Below are positions 14,663 to 23,389 of a DNA stretch of 45,047 bases, in pieces. Every line of letters begins with the position of its first letter. The first letter of the stretch is position 1. This DNA comes from a virus, in IMG/VR virus record IMGVR_UViG_3300020202_000111, positions 1-45,047 of that record, one strand, 5' to 3'. A program made the translations under genes and the position numbers. The notes beneath the pieces were generated by a model. The model had not been told where the DNA came from. It made no database searches and was given only the letters and a program-made list of their open reading frames with translations.

Positions 14663-15839
14663 ACTACCTTACCCGCACACGCTACAACGCGCGGTGCTTA
14701 CCAGCCCGTCGCGGTTCCGGGTACTGGTGTGCGGACGGCGGTGGGGGAAGACAACGGCGGCGCTGATTGCCGCCAGTGAAGCAGTAGCACAGGGGCAGCG
14801 GGGGTGGTGGGTACTGCCCAACTACCCGATGAGCAGCGAGGCGTGGCGCATCCTGAAGCGCACGCTGCGCCCGATTACGACTGAGAAGAACGAAACCGAG
14901 CGCCGTATCGATGTGATGACAGGCGGCTCTATCAGTATCAAATCCGGGGACAACCCCGATAGTCTGCGCGGCGTGGGTCTCGACTTCCTGATTGTGGACG
15001 AGGCCGCGTTTATCAAAGAGGAAGTATGGACGGCGGCGCTGCGTCCTACTCTCTCCACGACCGAGGGATGGGCGCTGCTGATTGGCACGCCGAAGGGCCG
15101 TAACTGGTTCTGGCATGTGTATCAACGGGGCAATGACCCGCTGGAGGAACGCTGGCAGTCATGGCAGTTCCCCACCAGCGCCAGCCCGAATGTGAAGCCC
15201 GCCGAGATTGAGGACGCCCGGCGCGAACTGCCGGAGTCGATCTTCCGGCAGGAATATCTGGCGGAGTTTCTGGAGGACGGCGGCGAGGTCTTCCGCAATG
15301 TGCGGGAGTGCGTCGGCGAGTACGTTTACAACCCGGATCACCGCCATGTAGCGGGCGAGGACTGGGGCAAGTCTAACGACTTTACGGTGATTGCCACCAT
15401 CGATACGGTGACGAAGTGCGTTGCGCCGCTGGAGCGCTTCAATCAAATCGGCTGGCAGGTGCAGCGAGATCGCACACTGGCAACCATCGAGCGGTATAAG
15501 GTCAAGTGGCTGCTGGCAGAGCACAACAGCTTCGGCGATCCGAATATCGAAGCGTTACAGCAGTTGGGATTACCCGTTGCGGCCTTTGTCACGACCAACG
15601 AGAGCAAGGCGCAGATCATCCAGGCATTGGCGCTGGCATTCGAACGGCGGGAGATCACCATACCGAATGACCCGGTGTTAATCGGTGAGTTGGAAGCATT
15701 CGAGGCGACACGACTGCCGAGCGGCAAATGGAAATACGCCGCGCCAGAGGGGATGCACGATGACTGTGTAATCGCACTGGCGCTGGCGTGGTGGGCAACG
15801 CAGGGGCCATCACCACAAGACTTATACGCATGGGTGTAA
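14634..15839 (+). CDS. terL: Terminase large subunit, 401 aa
   Basis: Walker A is CGRRWGKTT near residue 33 and Walker B is FLIVDEAAF near residue 117. A coupling-type motif IGTPKGRNW follows. The C-terminal RNase H-like nuclease shows EDWGKSNDFTV near 241 and HDDCVIALALA near 375. The ATPase drives DNA into the procapsid through the portal and the nuclease cuts the concatemer. Length is usual for short large subunits. The ATG at 14634 lies within the small-subunit gene. Confidence 0.93.
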   Translation: MSINTPPTIELPYPHTLQRAVLTSPSRFRVLVCGRRWGKTTAALIAASEAVAQGQRGWWVLPNYPMSSEAWRILKRTLRPITTEKNETERRIDVMTGGSISIKSGDNPDSLRGVGLDFLIVDEAAFIKEEVWTAALRPTLSTTEGWALLIGTPKGRNWFWHVYQRGNDPLEERWQSWQFPTSASPNVKPAEIEDARRELPESIFRQEYLAEFLEDGGEVFRNVRECVGEYVYNPDHRHVAGEDWGKSNDFTVIATIDTVTKCVAPLERFNQIGWQVQRDRTLATIERYKVKWLLAEHNSFGDPNIEALQQLGLPVAAFVTTNESKAQIIQALALAFERREITIPNDPVLIGELEAFEATRLPSGKWKYAAPEGMHDDCVIALALAWWATQGPSPQDLYAWV

Positions 15840-15844
15840 AGCGA

Positions 15845-16522
15845 ATGGATTACGCGATTAAGGCAATTGAATCGGGCGGCGAATGGAAGCTGGAGATCCG
15901 CGCCGTGCCCTTTGGCGGACCCATGAAGGGCAAGGACGCGCACGGAGAATACTTCGATGCGCGCACGAAGACCCACCCCGACAAATTCACCGCCCCGCCG
16001 CTGGTGTACTACCACTCCTTCGAGACGGACGGCAGGCCGCAGGGCTCGCCTATTTACATCGGCAAGAGCGTCGGGCAGTGGGAAATGCGCGCCGACGGCT
16101 GGTATATCGGTGGCCTACTGGACCCGCGTATCCCTGAAGCGCATATCGCATGGAAGGCCGCAAAGGAAGAACGGGCAGCAGTGTCCACAGGGACGGCGGC
16201 ACATCTGATGCGCCCCTTACCGCCGAAGCGCAACGCCGATGGGCACATTGATGAATGGCCGGTCGTGGAGATCAGCGTGTGGGACAGCGCCGATGCCGCA
16301 CCCGCCAACAGTTATGCAGTAGCAATTCCCGCTATGAAGGCGGTTTATACGCAGGCAGGACTTGCAATACCGGATTTGTTAGACCAAACGGCAATAGAGC
16401 CACAGGACGGCGGCACAGGCGAACAGCAGCCCGCCTCGACGGTTGAAAGCGGCGCGGTCTCCAATTTGAAGGCATGGCAGCTACGAATACGGGCCATGTC
16501 GATACTTGTGGAGGACGAATGA
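15845..16522 (+). CDS. Putative HK97-type prohead protease, 225 aa
   Basis: The layout matches prohead proteases: GVPFGG-like AVPFGGPMKGKDAHGEYF, then PLVYYHSF (candidate catalytic His), IGKSVGQWEMRADGWYIGGLLD, then ERAAVSTGTAAHLMR (candidate Ser region) and WPVVEISVWDSADAAPANSYA. It sits immediately before the capsid gene, which overlaps as ATGA. It probably removes the capsid N-terminal region during maturation. The start may also be the ATG at 15830, which overlaps the terminase stop. Confidence 0.75.
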   Translation: MDYAIKAIESGGEWKLEIRAVPFGGPMKGKDAHGEYFDARTKTHPDKFTAPPLVYYHSFETDGRPQGSPIYIGKSVGQWEMRADGWYIGGLLDPRIPEAHIAWKAAKEERAAVSTGTAAHLMRPLPPKRNADGHIDEWPVVEISVWDSADAAPANSYAVAIPAMKAVYTQAGLAIPDLLDQTAIEPQDGGTGEQQPASTVESGAVSNLKAWQLRIRAMSILVEDE

Positions 16523-18090
16523 ATCTCAAAGACAAGCTGAAATCGCTGCGTGCTCAGATCAAGGCGCTGGCGGTGAAGGCAGACATCAGTGCCGAGGAAG
16601 CGGCACAGCTCGAATCGCTGATGAGCGAAGCCGAGCGCGTACAGGCGCAGATTAAGGCACTGGACGCAATCGAGAGCGAAGAGGGCCGCGAGGCGCAGGC
16701 GGCACAAGCCGAGGCGCAGCAGGCGGAGGAAGCACGTATCGAAGCGGCGGTTGAAGAGCGCGTTGCGGCAAAGGCCGCCGAGATTGAGCAGCAGGCAGCG
16801 GCGGGGCGTCGTCTGCCCGGCGGTAATGGGGCTCCTGTGGTGGCAAAGTTTGCCAATCTGTGGAAGTTCGATGACGTAGAGACGGGCGCGCTGTCAGTGA
16901 TGGCGGGCATTCTCTCAGCGGCGGGCAAGCCCCACGAAAACACGCTGAAGGCGCTGGCCGTGCGCGCTGTGGACGACGAGGTTAAAGACGGCGTTACCGA
17001 GGCCACCGTTCGCGGCATGAAGATGGCGGGAATGCCGCTGAAGGCCAACGAACTGAACCAGTCCACTCTCGCCAACTTCGGTGATGAGTGGGTCGTGACC
17101 GCCAACAGCGCCACGCTGTGGGACAAGATTCGCAGTCTGGCGGGCGTGGTCGCGGAAATCCCGACCGTTGTTGTGCCGCAGGGCGTCGAAAGCATCAAGA
17201 TTCCGCTCCAGAGCGCCAGCCCGACCTTTTATAAGGTTGCTCAGGCGAGCGCACAGGCCACCAACAATCTCGGCGCAGTGACAAACACCATCCCGTCGAG
17301 CAAGCTGGGCACGGACAACGAGACGCTGACCGTCGGCAAGATCGGCGCGGCAGTGATCTATACCTCCGAGCTGGAAGAAGACAGCATTATCCCGTGGGCG
17401 AATGAACTGACCCGCGACCTCGCCAATGAAGGCGCGGAAGTGCTGGAGTCGCTGGTCATTGACGGCGACACAGAAACAGCCGCTACCACGAATATCAATG
17501 ACATCGGCGGTACACCCGCCGGGGACGAGTATTTCCTCGTGCTCAATGGCTTCCGCAAGCTGGCACTGGTGACGAACACCGCCAACAGCCGCAGCGCAGG
17601 TGCCATGACGGTTGAGGACTTCCTCGAAACCCTGAAGCTGATGGGGCTGGCGGGCAAGAACTCGGCAGACAAGAACTCTGTAGCGTTCATCGTTGATCCC
17701 TGGACCCAGTGGAAGGCCTATGAACTGGCGGAATTGAAGACCCGCGACAGCTTTGTGCGCCCCACGCTGGAAGACGGACAGGTCACATCCATCTACGGAC
17801 GGCGTGTGATCACCACGTGGAATATGCACCGCCCGAATCAGGACACCACCTATGGTCTGAAGGCGAACACCAGCGGCAAGCTGGACCTGGACACCGCCTC
17901 CAACAACACCACAGGCTCTATCCTCGCGGTGCGCTTTGACCAGTGGCGTCTCGGCATGAAGCGCATGTGGCGCTTTGAGACGATGCGTATCCCGCGCGCC
18001 GACGCGACGGAGATCACCATCACCAGCCGCGTGGGTCTGCTCAATCGCGATAGCGAAGCCTCCGCTATCTCGTATGGCGTGACGGTCTAA
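16519..18090 (+). CDS. Major capsid protein, HK97 fold, 523 aa
   Basis: The first 100 or so residues are an Ala/Glu/Gln-rich coiled coil typical of the HK97 delta (scaffolding) domain. After the linker (GRRLPGGNGAP) comes a mature shell protein with family features: VPQGVESIKIPLQ, an E-loop and A-domain region, SVAFIVDPWTQWKAYELAEL, and a C-terminal RFDQWRLGMKRMWRFETMRIPRAD split by beta strands. The upstream protease and length are consistent. ATG 16519 is the overlap start; the earlier in-frame ATG lies in the protease gene. Confidence 0.88.
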   Translation: MNLKDKLKSLRAQIKALAVKADISAEEAAQLESLMSEAERVQAQIKALDAIESEEGREAQAAQAEAQQAEEARIEAAVEERVAAKAAEIEQQAAAGRRLPGGNGAPVVAKFANLWKFDDVETGALSVMAGILSAAGKPHENTLKALAVRAVDDEVKDGVTEATVRGMKMAGMPLKANELNQSTLANFGDEWVVTANSATLWDKIRSLAGVVAEIPTVVVPQGVESIKIPLQSASPTFYKVAQASAQATNNLGAVTNTIPSSKLGTDNETLTVGKIGAAVIYTSELEEDSIIPWANELTRDLANEGAEVLESLVIDGDTETAATTNINDIGGTPAGDEYFLVLNGFRKLALVTNTANSRSAGAMTVEDFLETLKLMGLAGKNSADKNSVAFIVDPWTQWKAYELAELKTRDSFVRPTLEDGQVTSIYGRRVITTWNMHRPNQDTTYGLKANTSGKLDLDTASNNTTGSILAVRFDQWRLGMKRMWRFETMRIPRADATEITITSRVGLLNRDSEASAISYGVTV

Positions 18091-18112
18091 CCGAAGTAAG
18101 CAACAGTCAGAT

Positions 18113-18139
18113 GGGGGAGGGTTAGCCATATCCTCCCCC
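18113..18139. other. Stem-loop after the capsid gene
   Basis: The 8-bp stem gggggagg/cctccccc (18113-18120 with 18132-18139) stands directly before the ribosome binding site of the gene at 18156. No T-run follows, so it is more likely to set mRNA processing or relative expression after the capsid than to end transcription fully. Confidence 0.55.
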
Positions 18140-18155
18140 GGAGACGGAGAACACA

Positions 18156-18677
18156 ATGGCAAATCTGTATGTACTGAAGAAGGGCGTAGCGGAAACCACC
18201 GACCTGAAGGACGTGACCGCTACCGCTGACGAAATCAACCGCGCGGCAGATGTGTCGGCGCGGATTGTAAACGCCACTGCCGCCACCCTGACCGTGACCG
18301 AAGCAACGCATGACGGCAAGGTGATCACGCTCAATCGGGCAGCAGGAATTGCCGTAACACTGCCCGCTGCGACGGGCAGCGGCACCCACCTGCGCTTTTT
18401 CATCGGCACGACCATCACCAGCAACAGCACAACCATCAAGGTTGTAGGCAACGACACGATGGTTGGCTCAGCCGTGATTGCGCAGGACAGCGCCGACACC
18501 GCCGTGATGTTTGAGGCGGGCGGCACTGACGACACCATCACGATGAACGGCAGTACCACAGGCGGGATTAAGGGTGACTTTGTTGAACTCATCGACATTG
18601 CCACCGATCTCTGGTTTGTGCGAATGACGGGCAGCGCAACGGGCTCCGAAGCGACGCCATTTAGCGCAACGGTCTAA
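18156..18677 (+). CDS. Putative capsid decoration or head fibre protein, 173 aa
   Basis: The N-terminus carries TATADEINRAADVSARIV, a motif frequent in phage head-decoration and tail-fibre proteins. The rest is beta-rich, with Thr/Ala/Gly strands (AATLTVTEATHDGKVITL). It sits between the capsid and portal genes, separated from the former by a stem-loop that may keep its expression high. A structural role on the capsid surface is inferred. Confidence 0.6.
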   Translation: MANLYVLKKGVAETTDLKDVTATADEINRAADVSARIVNATAATLTVTEATHDGKVITLNRAAGIAVTLPAATGSGTHLRFFIGTTITSNSTTIKVVGNDTMVGSAVIAQDSADTAVMFEAGGTDDTITMNGSTTGGIKGDFVELIDIATDLWFVRMTGSATGSEATPFSATV

Positions 18678-18683
18678 TCATCT

Positions 18684-18704
18684 GGGGCGGCGCAAAACCG
18701 CCCC
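18684..18704. other. Stem-loop between two structural genes
   Basis: A 7-bp stem ggggcgg/ccgcccc (18684-18690 with 18698-18704) with a 7-base loop, followed by tctatc and then the GGGAG of the next gene. It is similar in placement to the stem-loop after the capsid gene. Confidence 0.5.
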
Positions 18705-18721
18705 TCTATCGGGAGTAAGCC

Positions 18722-19096
18722 ATGAGAGACGGGCTTAAGTCGGCCAAGATTAGCGTAACGACCAATGCAGGAGGCGCGGGCACGGGCGTTACCGAAAACT
18801 CTGTGTTTGGATGGCTTTATGCTATCACGATTATTGATGGCAATTTCGACGACGGGGTGGACTGGACTTTCAGCGTCGAAGCGCCGAATGACGCAGGGCT
18901 GGCGCGAAATATCAAGGTTGTGTCCAACAGCAACGACGATAAAACGTTCTACCCGCGCACGCTAGAGCACCTGGACACCGACGGCGCTGTACTTACAACC
19001 CACTGCCATCCTGTTATTGACGGCGTTGTCAAACTGACGATTGCACAGGGCGGCAATACCAAAACGGGCGGCGCGGTTATTTACTACTTCCAGTAA
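18722..19096 (+). CDS. Putative structural protein, 124 aa
   Basis: Beta-rich with Gly/Thr/Asn-rich segments (VTTNAGGAGTGVTENSVFGWLYAI, TIAQGGNTKTGGAVIYYF). It has no membrane segment and no recognised domain. Composition and position between a decoration-like gene and the portal suggest a small virion protein, perhaps a second decoration protein. A GGGAG precedes its start. Confidence 0.5.
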   Translation: MRDGLKSAKISVTTNAGGAGTGVTENSVFGWLYAITIIDGNFDDGVDWTFSVEAPNDAGLARNIKVVSNSNDDKTFYPRTLEHLDTDGAVLTTHCHPVIDGVVKLTIAQGGNTKTGGAVIYYFQ

Positions 19097-19108
19097 GGAT
19101 GGCACGCT

Positions 19109-20650
19109 GTGGGCGTGATTGACGGACTGCTGGCGAAATTTGGATATGTGAAGGCATCAGGGGCGCAAGCGCCGTATTTTCTGCGCGCCGGGCTCGGCTC
19201 AGGGCAATACCATCCTGACATTCCTGACTATTCGCTGGCGCACAATCAGGCGGAACTCTATCAGCGGCTCGTGTGGGTGCATATCGCCGAATCGACAATC
19301 GGTCAGACAGTAGCAGGCACAGACTTACAGGTGAAGGCGCGCAAAGGGGATAAGACCGAAGCCGTAGAGAACCACCCCTTTGAGTTGCTGATGGATAAGC
19401 CGAATCCGCTGCAAAGTCGCACAGAGTTCTTAACGGCAACTTGTGGCTATTACGATCTGACGGGCAATGCTTACTGGTGGCTTAACCGGGCAAGTGAGAG
19501 CGCGCCGCCCTCAGAGATGTGGTTGATACCGAGCCATCAGATCAAGCCCATACCAGATGGCAAGATGTATCTGCGGGGCTATCTCTACGATCCCGGCAAC
19601 GGAGAAAAAGAGATCGAGCTTGATACCACGGAGGTTGTGCACTTTCGCCGCTTCCATCCGTTAAACCGCTTTGTCGGGTTATCGGTGATTGAGGCGCTGG
19701 CAATTGACGCCGGCGGTGAGCTGGCAATGCAGAAATGGAACTACAACTTTTTCGGCAAGAAAAACGCCAAGATGGACGGCGTGTTGGGCTTTGCCTCAGC
19801 CATCGGCGATAGTGACTGGGCAGCCATTCAGCGCGACTTTGAGCAAGAGCACGGCGGCGTACAAAACAAGCGCATGCTGTTACTCAGGAACACAGGCGAC
19901 AAGGGCATCAATTACACGCAGGTTGGCATCAACCAGCGCGATATGGAGTTTTTGAACGCCCGGAACTTTACCAAAGAAGAGATATTCGCGGCCTTTGCGC
20001 CCGGGCTAGCCTCGATGCTGGCGGTCAATGCCACCGAAGCTAACAGTGTCGCGGGCAAAGCAACGTTTATGGAGTTCGGCGTGTGGCCGCGTCATGTAGC
20101 CTTTGCCGAGACGATTACCAAGCACATCCTGCCTGCCTACGGCGATAACCTGATTGCCGAATTTGACGATGTGCGGCTGTCAGACCGCGCGATGGAACTG
20201 CAAGAGCAGGCAATGGCATTCAAGGTGATGACTGTTGCCGAGGCGCGCGAGAAGTATCACCAGTTACCGCCGCTCAATGACGAGCGCGATAACAAGATTG
20301 TCGATGGACCGCCAGAGCCAGGCACGATGCAACCCGCCCTGCCCCCCGGAATGCCAGCGGCACAGCCGGACGGCAAGCAGCCTGAGCCGCCGAATGAGGA
20401 TAAGGAAGTGGCGGGACAGCGCACCAGTGACGAAGAGCCCGACGAGGGCATGAAGGCGGATCTCCTGCGCTGGCAGCGTAAGGCGATTAAGCGCGTGAAG
20501 GCGGGCAAGGATGCGCTGTGCGAATTCGAGAGCGAAGACATCCCCCATACGCTGGCGGAAGCCATCAAGGGCGCGCTGGAAGTAGCGGCGGGCATTGACG
20601 GCGCGCGGCGGGTGTTTCAATCCGCGCTGTCGTGGGACAGCTACCCGTAA
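19109..20650 (+). CDS. Portal protein, HK97/lambda-like family, 513 aa
   Basis: Family signatures include NHPFELLMDKPNP (clip/wing region), GNAYWWLNR, MWLIPSHQIKPI, VVHFRRFHPLNRFVGLSVIEAL and the stem-wing region with FGKKNAKMDGVL. The C-terminal 100 residues are a Pro/Glu-rich extension and a helical domain. The dodecameric portal forms the DNA channel and docks terminase. It starts with GTG. It lies after the capsid gene, unlike the usual terminase-portal-protease-capsid order. Confidence 0.88.
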   Translation: MGVIDGLLAKFGYVKASGAQAPYFLRAGLGSGQYHPDIPDYSLAHNQAELYQRLVWVHIAESTIGQTVAGTDLQVKARKGDKTEAVENHPFELLMDKPNPLQSRTEFLTATCGYYDLTGNAYWWLNRASESAPPSEMWLIPSHQIKPIPDGKMYLRGYLYDPGNGEKEIELDTTEVVHFRRFHPLNRFVGLSVIEALAIDAGGELAMQKWNYNFFGKKNAKMDGVLGFASAIGDSDWAAIQRDFEQEHGGVQNKRMLLLRNTGDKGINYTQVGINQRDMEFLNARNFTKEEIFAAFAPGLASMLAVNATEANSVAGKATFMEFGVWPRHVAFAETITKHILPAYGDNLIAEFDDVRLSDRAMELQEQAMAFKVMTVAEAREKYHQLPPLNDERDNKIVDGPPEPGTMQPALPPGMPAAQPDGKQPEPPNEDKEVAGQRTSDEEPDEGMKADLLRWQRKAIKRVKAGKDALCEFESEDIPHTLAEAIKGALEVAAGIDGARRVFQSALSWDSYP

Positions 20651-21318
20651 TGGCCGACTTCTCCCGCCGGGAGGAATTCGAGCGCAGGCTGGCGCGGGCA
20701 CTGGGCAGGACACAACAGGAAATCCAGCGGCTTGTCATGGAAACGCTTGGCAACCCGCCCGACCTTAACAATCTGAGCCCTGCGTTCTGGGAAGATATAG
20801 CCGGACGCTTACAGGGCATTATGCAACCCCTGCTAGAGGGCGCATTTATGGCCCACGCGCTGGATTTAGTCGGGGCGCAGACGGTGGGCATCGATGTGGC
20901 GATTGTCAATCAGCGCGCGGCGGCGTGGGCACGGCAGTACAGCTTCGATCTGGTGCGCGGGATAACGGATAAGACCCGCGCCAGTCTGCAAGAGAGTATT
21001 GTCGGGTTCTTCACCGACCAGCGCACGTTAGGCGATTTAGAGGCGAGTATCGCGCCGCTGTTTGGTCCGGTACGTGCGGAGATGATTGCCATTACTGAGA
21101 CCACGCGGGCAGCGACGGCGGGTGAAATGATGTTTGCCGAGGAACTACAGAAGATGGGATTGGCGACCACGCAAATCTGGCAGACCAATAACGACGATCT
21201 GGTATGCCCGATCTGTGGGCCGCTCAATCAGACCCGGCAGGGCAGTGGATGGACTCTACCGCCGCCCGCACACCCGCGCTGTAGATGCTGGATTAGTACG
21301 GAGGTAGCGACGGCATGA
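20650..21318 (+). CDS. Minor head (Mu F-like) morphogenesis protein, 222 aa
   Basis: The C-terminal half carries the Mu gpF-like core: EMIAITETTRAATAGE, then IWQTNNDDLVCPICGPLNQT, and the closing PPAHPRCRCWIST with its conserved His, Pro, Arg and Cys residues. The N-terminal half is helical. Such proteins assemble with the portal and are needed for head formation or DNA injection. The start shares a base with the portal stop (TAATG), confirming the ATG at 20650. Confidence 0.85.
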   Translation: MADFSRREEFERRLARALGRTQQEIQRLVMETLGNPPDLNNLSPAFWEDIAGRLQGIMQPLLEGAFMAHALDLVGAQTVGIDVAIVNQRAAAWARQYSFDLVRGITDKTRASLQESIVGFFTDQRTLGDLEASIAPLFGPVRAEMIAITETTRAATAGEMMFAEELQKMGLATTQIWQTNNDDLVCPICGPLNQTRQGSGWTLPPPAHPRCRCWISTEVATA

Positions 21319-21521
21319 GAAAAGACTACTGGGGTCTGGTGAGGCGGGTTGTTACGGACGAGCTTGTTACTCGGGGTGCAATCTCGCACATAGGAGTTAT
21401 CCGGCTCACTAATGCAGAAATCCACCTGATTCGCTTTTGGGTGTGGCTTGGCTGTGACGCTTTTGCAGAGAGGGTAATAGTGCGCGCCCTCAATCGTAGG
21501 CACAATGACCACACGCATTAG
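21315..21521 (+). CDS. Small hypothetical protein, 68 aa
   Basis: It overlaps the head protein by ATGA and the next gene by 17 bases. Basic, with aliphatic helices (GLVRRVVTDELV, HLIRFWVWLGCDAF). Not recognised. Tight packing between head and neck genes argues it is translated, and a role in head completion is possible but unproven. Confidence 0.5.
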   Translation: MRKDYWGLVRRVVTDELVTRGAISHIGVIRLTNAEIHLIRFWVWLGCDAFAERVIVRALNRRHNDHTH

Positions 21522-21960
21522 AGGTTTAGAGCGGGTCAACCGCAAGCTGGATCGTATCGCCGCCCCACCCCGGGCGGCACTGGCGGAAGCGGCAACGCTG
21601 GTGAAGGGCAGGGCGGCAAGCTACCCGCCGCAGCCGAGCGGGCGCAAGCAGCCGTTTACCAGCGATAAGCAGCGGCGCGGGTTCTTTGCAAAGCTGAGAG
21701 CGGGCGAAATTGAAGTGCCGTACCGCCGGGGTAGTTCACCGGGCAGCAAGAGACTCGGCGCTCAGTGGGTCGTGCAGTTGATGGGACAGCTTGCCAGAGT
21801 GGTGAATGCGGTGGGCTACGGCCCGCTGGTACAGGGCATGAGGCAAACGCTGTTTCACGGGCAGACCGGATGGAAGAATGAGCGGCAGATTAGCAACGAG
21901 GCCGCGCCGGATGTGAAGCGGATATTTGAGAAGCATTACAGAGACGAGATAAGGCGGTAA
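21505..21960 (+). CDS. Putative neck or tail-completion protein (HK97 gp10-like), 151 aa
   Basis: An N-terminal helix (RIRGLERVNRKLDRI) is followed by an Ala-rich helix ending VKGRAASYPPQPSGR, the usual start of the gp10-like fold. A basic middle and then VVNAVGYGPLVQG resemble the family's closing strand and helix. It lies between the head and connector genes, as gp10-like proteins do. The family caps the tail tube or joins it to the head. Confidence 0.55.
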   Translation: MTTRIRGLERVNRKLDRIAAPPRAALAEAATLVKGRAASYPPQPSGRKQPFTSDKQRRGFFAKLRAGEIEVPYRRGSSPGSKRLGAQWVVQLMGQLARVVNAVGYGPLVQGMRQTLFHGQTGWKNERQISNEAAPDVKRIFEKHYRDEIRR

Positions 21961-21963
21961 GCG

Positions 21964-22764
21964 GTGCCAGTCGTTAGCAGGTACTTCACCCTGACAGCAT
22001 TCAAGAATCGGCGTGGGCTGACTTCCACCGATGCAACCCGTGATGCTTATCTCAAAGAGCATTTAGAGGAAGCGTCGCGGCAGATCGACGCCATGACGAT
22101 CCGCTGGTTCTACCCGCTGGTCGATACCCGCGAGTTCACGGCAGACAGCGGCGGGCGGTGTAGAGTGACCGACCTGCTGAGCGTCACCAGCTTGAAGACG
22201 GACAGCGACGGGGATCGCACTTATGAAGATACCTGGAGCGCTACTGACTACGACCTGATGCCATACAACTACACGCCGTATCAGTGGATTGAAACCACGC
22301 CGCAGGGGCTTTATGTGTTCCCGCTTTCCCGTAAGGGCGTGCAAATCGCCGGGGTGTGGGGCTATGCGAACGACACAACGACCAGCAGCACGACGCTGGC
22401 GGAAGCACTGGACAGCAGCGAGACGGGCGTCGATGTAGTAAGCGGTGCGGCGCATGAAGTCGGGCAAACCATACGCATCGAAAGCGAAGACATGCTGATT
22501 GAGTCGATTAGTTCCAACACCCTCACGGTTACGCGCGGAATCAACGGCACAACAGCCGCCGCGCACGATACGGGGATAGCAATCAGCATTCGAGCATTCC
22601 CGCCTGCCATTCGCGAGGCCACGTACCTGAAAGCGGTACAGCTATTCAATGCTACGCACGGCGTCGGCGGCAAGGGCGGCGGCAATGCACAGACCGGGCA
22701 GGCGCAGAGCCCGAGCGACAAGCGGATTGAGGAATTGATCGCGCCGTTTAAGAGGATGGTGTAG
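21964..22764 (+). CDS. Head-tail connector-like protein with inserted beta module, 266 aa
   Basis: The N-terminus (YFTLTAFKNRRGL, then YLKEHLEEASRQIDAMTIRWF) and the C-terminal helix (PPAIREATYLKAVQLFN) match the helical gp6/adaptor connector pattern. A beta region follows the N-terminus. Between them sits a 60-residue module with IRIESEDMLIESISSNTLTV and RGINGTTAAAH, which recurs twice in the tail protein at 26350. GTG start at 21964. It likely forms a ring below the portal. Confidence 0.65.
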   Translation: MPVVSRYFTLTAFKNRRGLTSTDATRDAYLKEHLEEASRQIDAMTIRWFYPLVDTREFTADSGGRCRVTDLLSVTSLKTDSDGDRTYEDTWSATDYDLMPYNYTPYQWIETTPQGLYVFPLSRKGVQIAGVWGYANDTTTSSTTLAEALDSSETGVDVVSGAAHEVGQTIRIESEDMLIESISSNTLTVTRGINGTTAAAHDTGIAISIRAFPPAIREATYLKAVQLFNATHGVGGKGGGNAQTGQAQSPSDKRIEELIAPFKRMV

Positions 22765-22766
22765 GG

Positions 22767-23204
22767 ATGGCGTTTGCATCATTAGAGGAATGCCTGGACG
22801 CAATACAAACGGCGTGCGCGGCAGTCAGTGGGGTGAAGTTTGGCCCCACCAAACCGCCGGAGTCGCCCAACGATTTCCCGTTTGTGGTGACGTATCCAAC
22901 GAGCATCACGCACCACCAGGGACCGGCGGGCTATCTGACGTTTCTGTATGACATCGTGGTAGAGCTGCACATTGAGCGCTCGTTTTTGCCAGAGGACACC
23001 GAGACGGCGTACCCCTACGCCGAAAGCGTGCCCAACGCTGTGTATGACTGCCTCAACGACAATGCGGCGGCGCAAGGCGAGGGCACAGGGCGCTTCGGAT
23101 TTCTGGGGTGGGGCACAGATGAAGACAGAGACAACCAGCCCTACCCTACTATCGGGTTTAGCTGGACGTTTGGCAAGGTCAAGATTCAAAAGGCGGTGAC
23201 GTGA
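22767..23204 (+). CDS. Putative tail terminator or completion protein, 145 aa
   Basis: An N-terminal helix (LEECLDAIQTACAA) is followed by FPFVVTYPTSI and strands (FLYDIVVELHI), then AESVPNAVYDCL and a closing strand GFSWTFGKVKIQ. This alternation is like small tail-terminator proteins that cap the tube. Evidence is mainly position, just before the tail tube gene, and fold pattern. Its stop overlaps the next ATG. Confidence 0.55.
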   Translation: MAFASLEECLDAIQTACAAVSGVKFGPTKPPESPNDFPFVVTYPTSITHHQGPAGYLTFLYDIVVELHIERSFLPEDTETAYPYAESVPNAVYDCLNDNAAAQGEGTGRFGFLGWGTDEDRDNQPYPTIGFSWTFGKVKIQKAVT

Positions 23205-23389
23205 TGGCACTGAGATACACAGCAAAGAACGGTGAATTTCTGGACGGCGTGCCCGCGCGCGACCTGACAGACGAAGAAATACAGCAGCGCGAACTGGACG
23301 CGGCGGCGCTGGTGGCATCGGGCCTATACGAGCCTGCGGTGGTTCTGCCGCGCGGAAAATCTGAGAAGCAAGCGAAGGACGGTGACTGA
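23204..23389 (+). CDS. Small hypothetical tail-region protein, 61 aa
   Basis: ATG 23204 (TGATG overlap) is chosen over the in-frame GTG three bases before. The sequence suggests a short beta start (LRYTAKNGEFLDGVPARDL) and a charged helix with a Lys-rich tail. Its stop overlaps the start of the tail tube gene. Similar short proteins with a GVPARDL-like motif precede tube genes in other phages; function unknown. Confidence 0.55.
   Translation: MALRYTAKNGEFLDGVPARDLTDEEIQQRELDAAALVASGLYEPAVVLPRGKSEKQAKDGD

Noticed and set aside
16915-18162. A 415-codon open frame on the minus strand opposite the capsid gene
   Set aside because: It mirrors the codon structure of the capsid gene, has no ribosome site and no recognisable fold; the plus-strand product is clearly a capsid protein.
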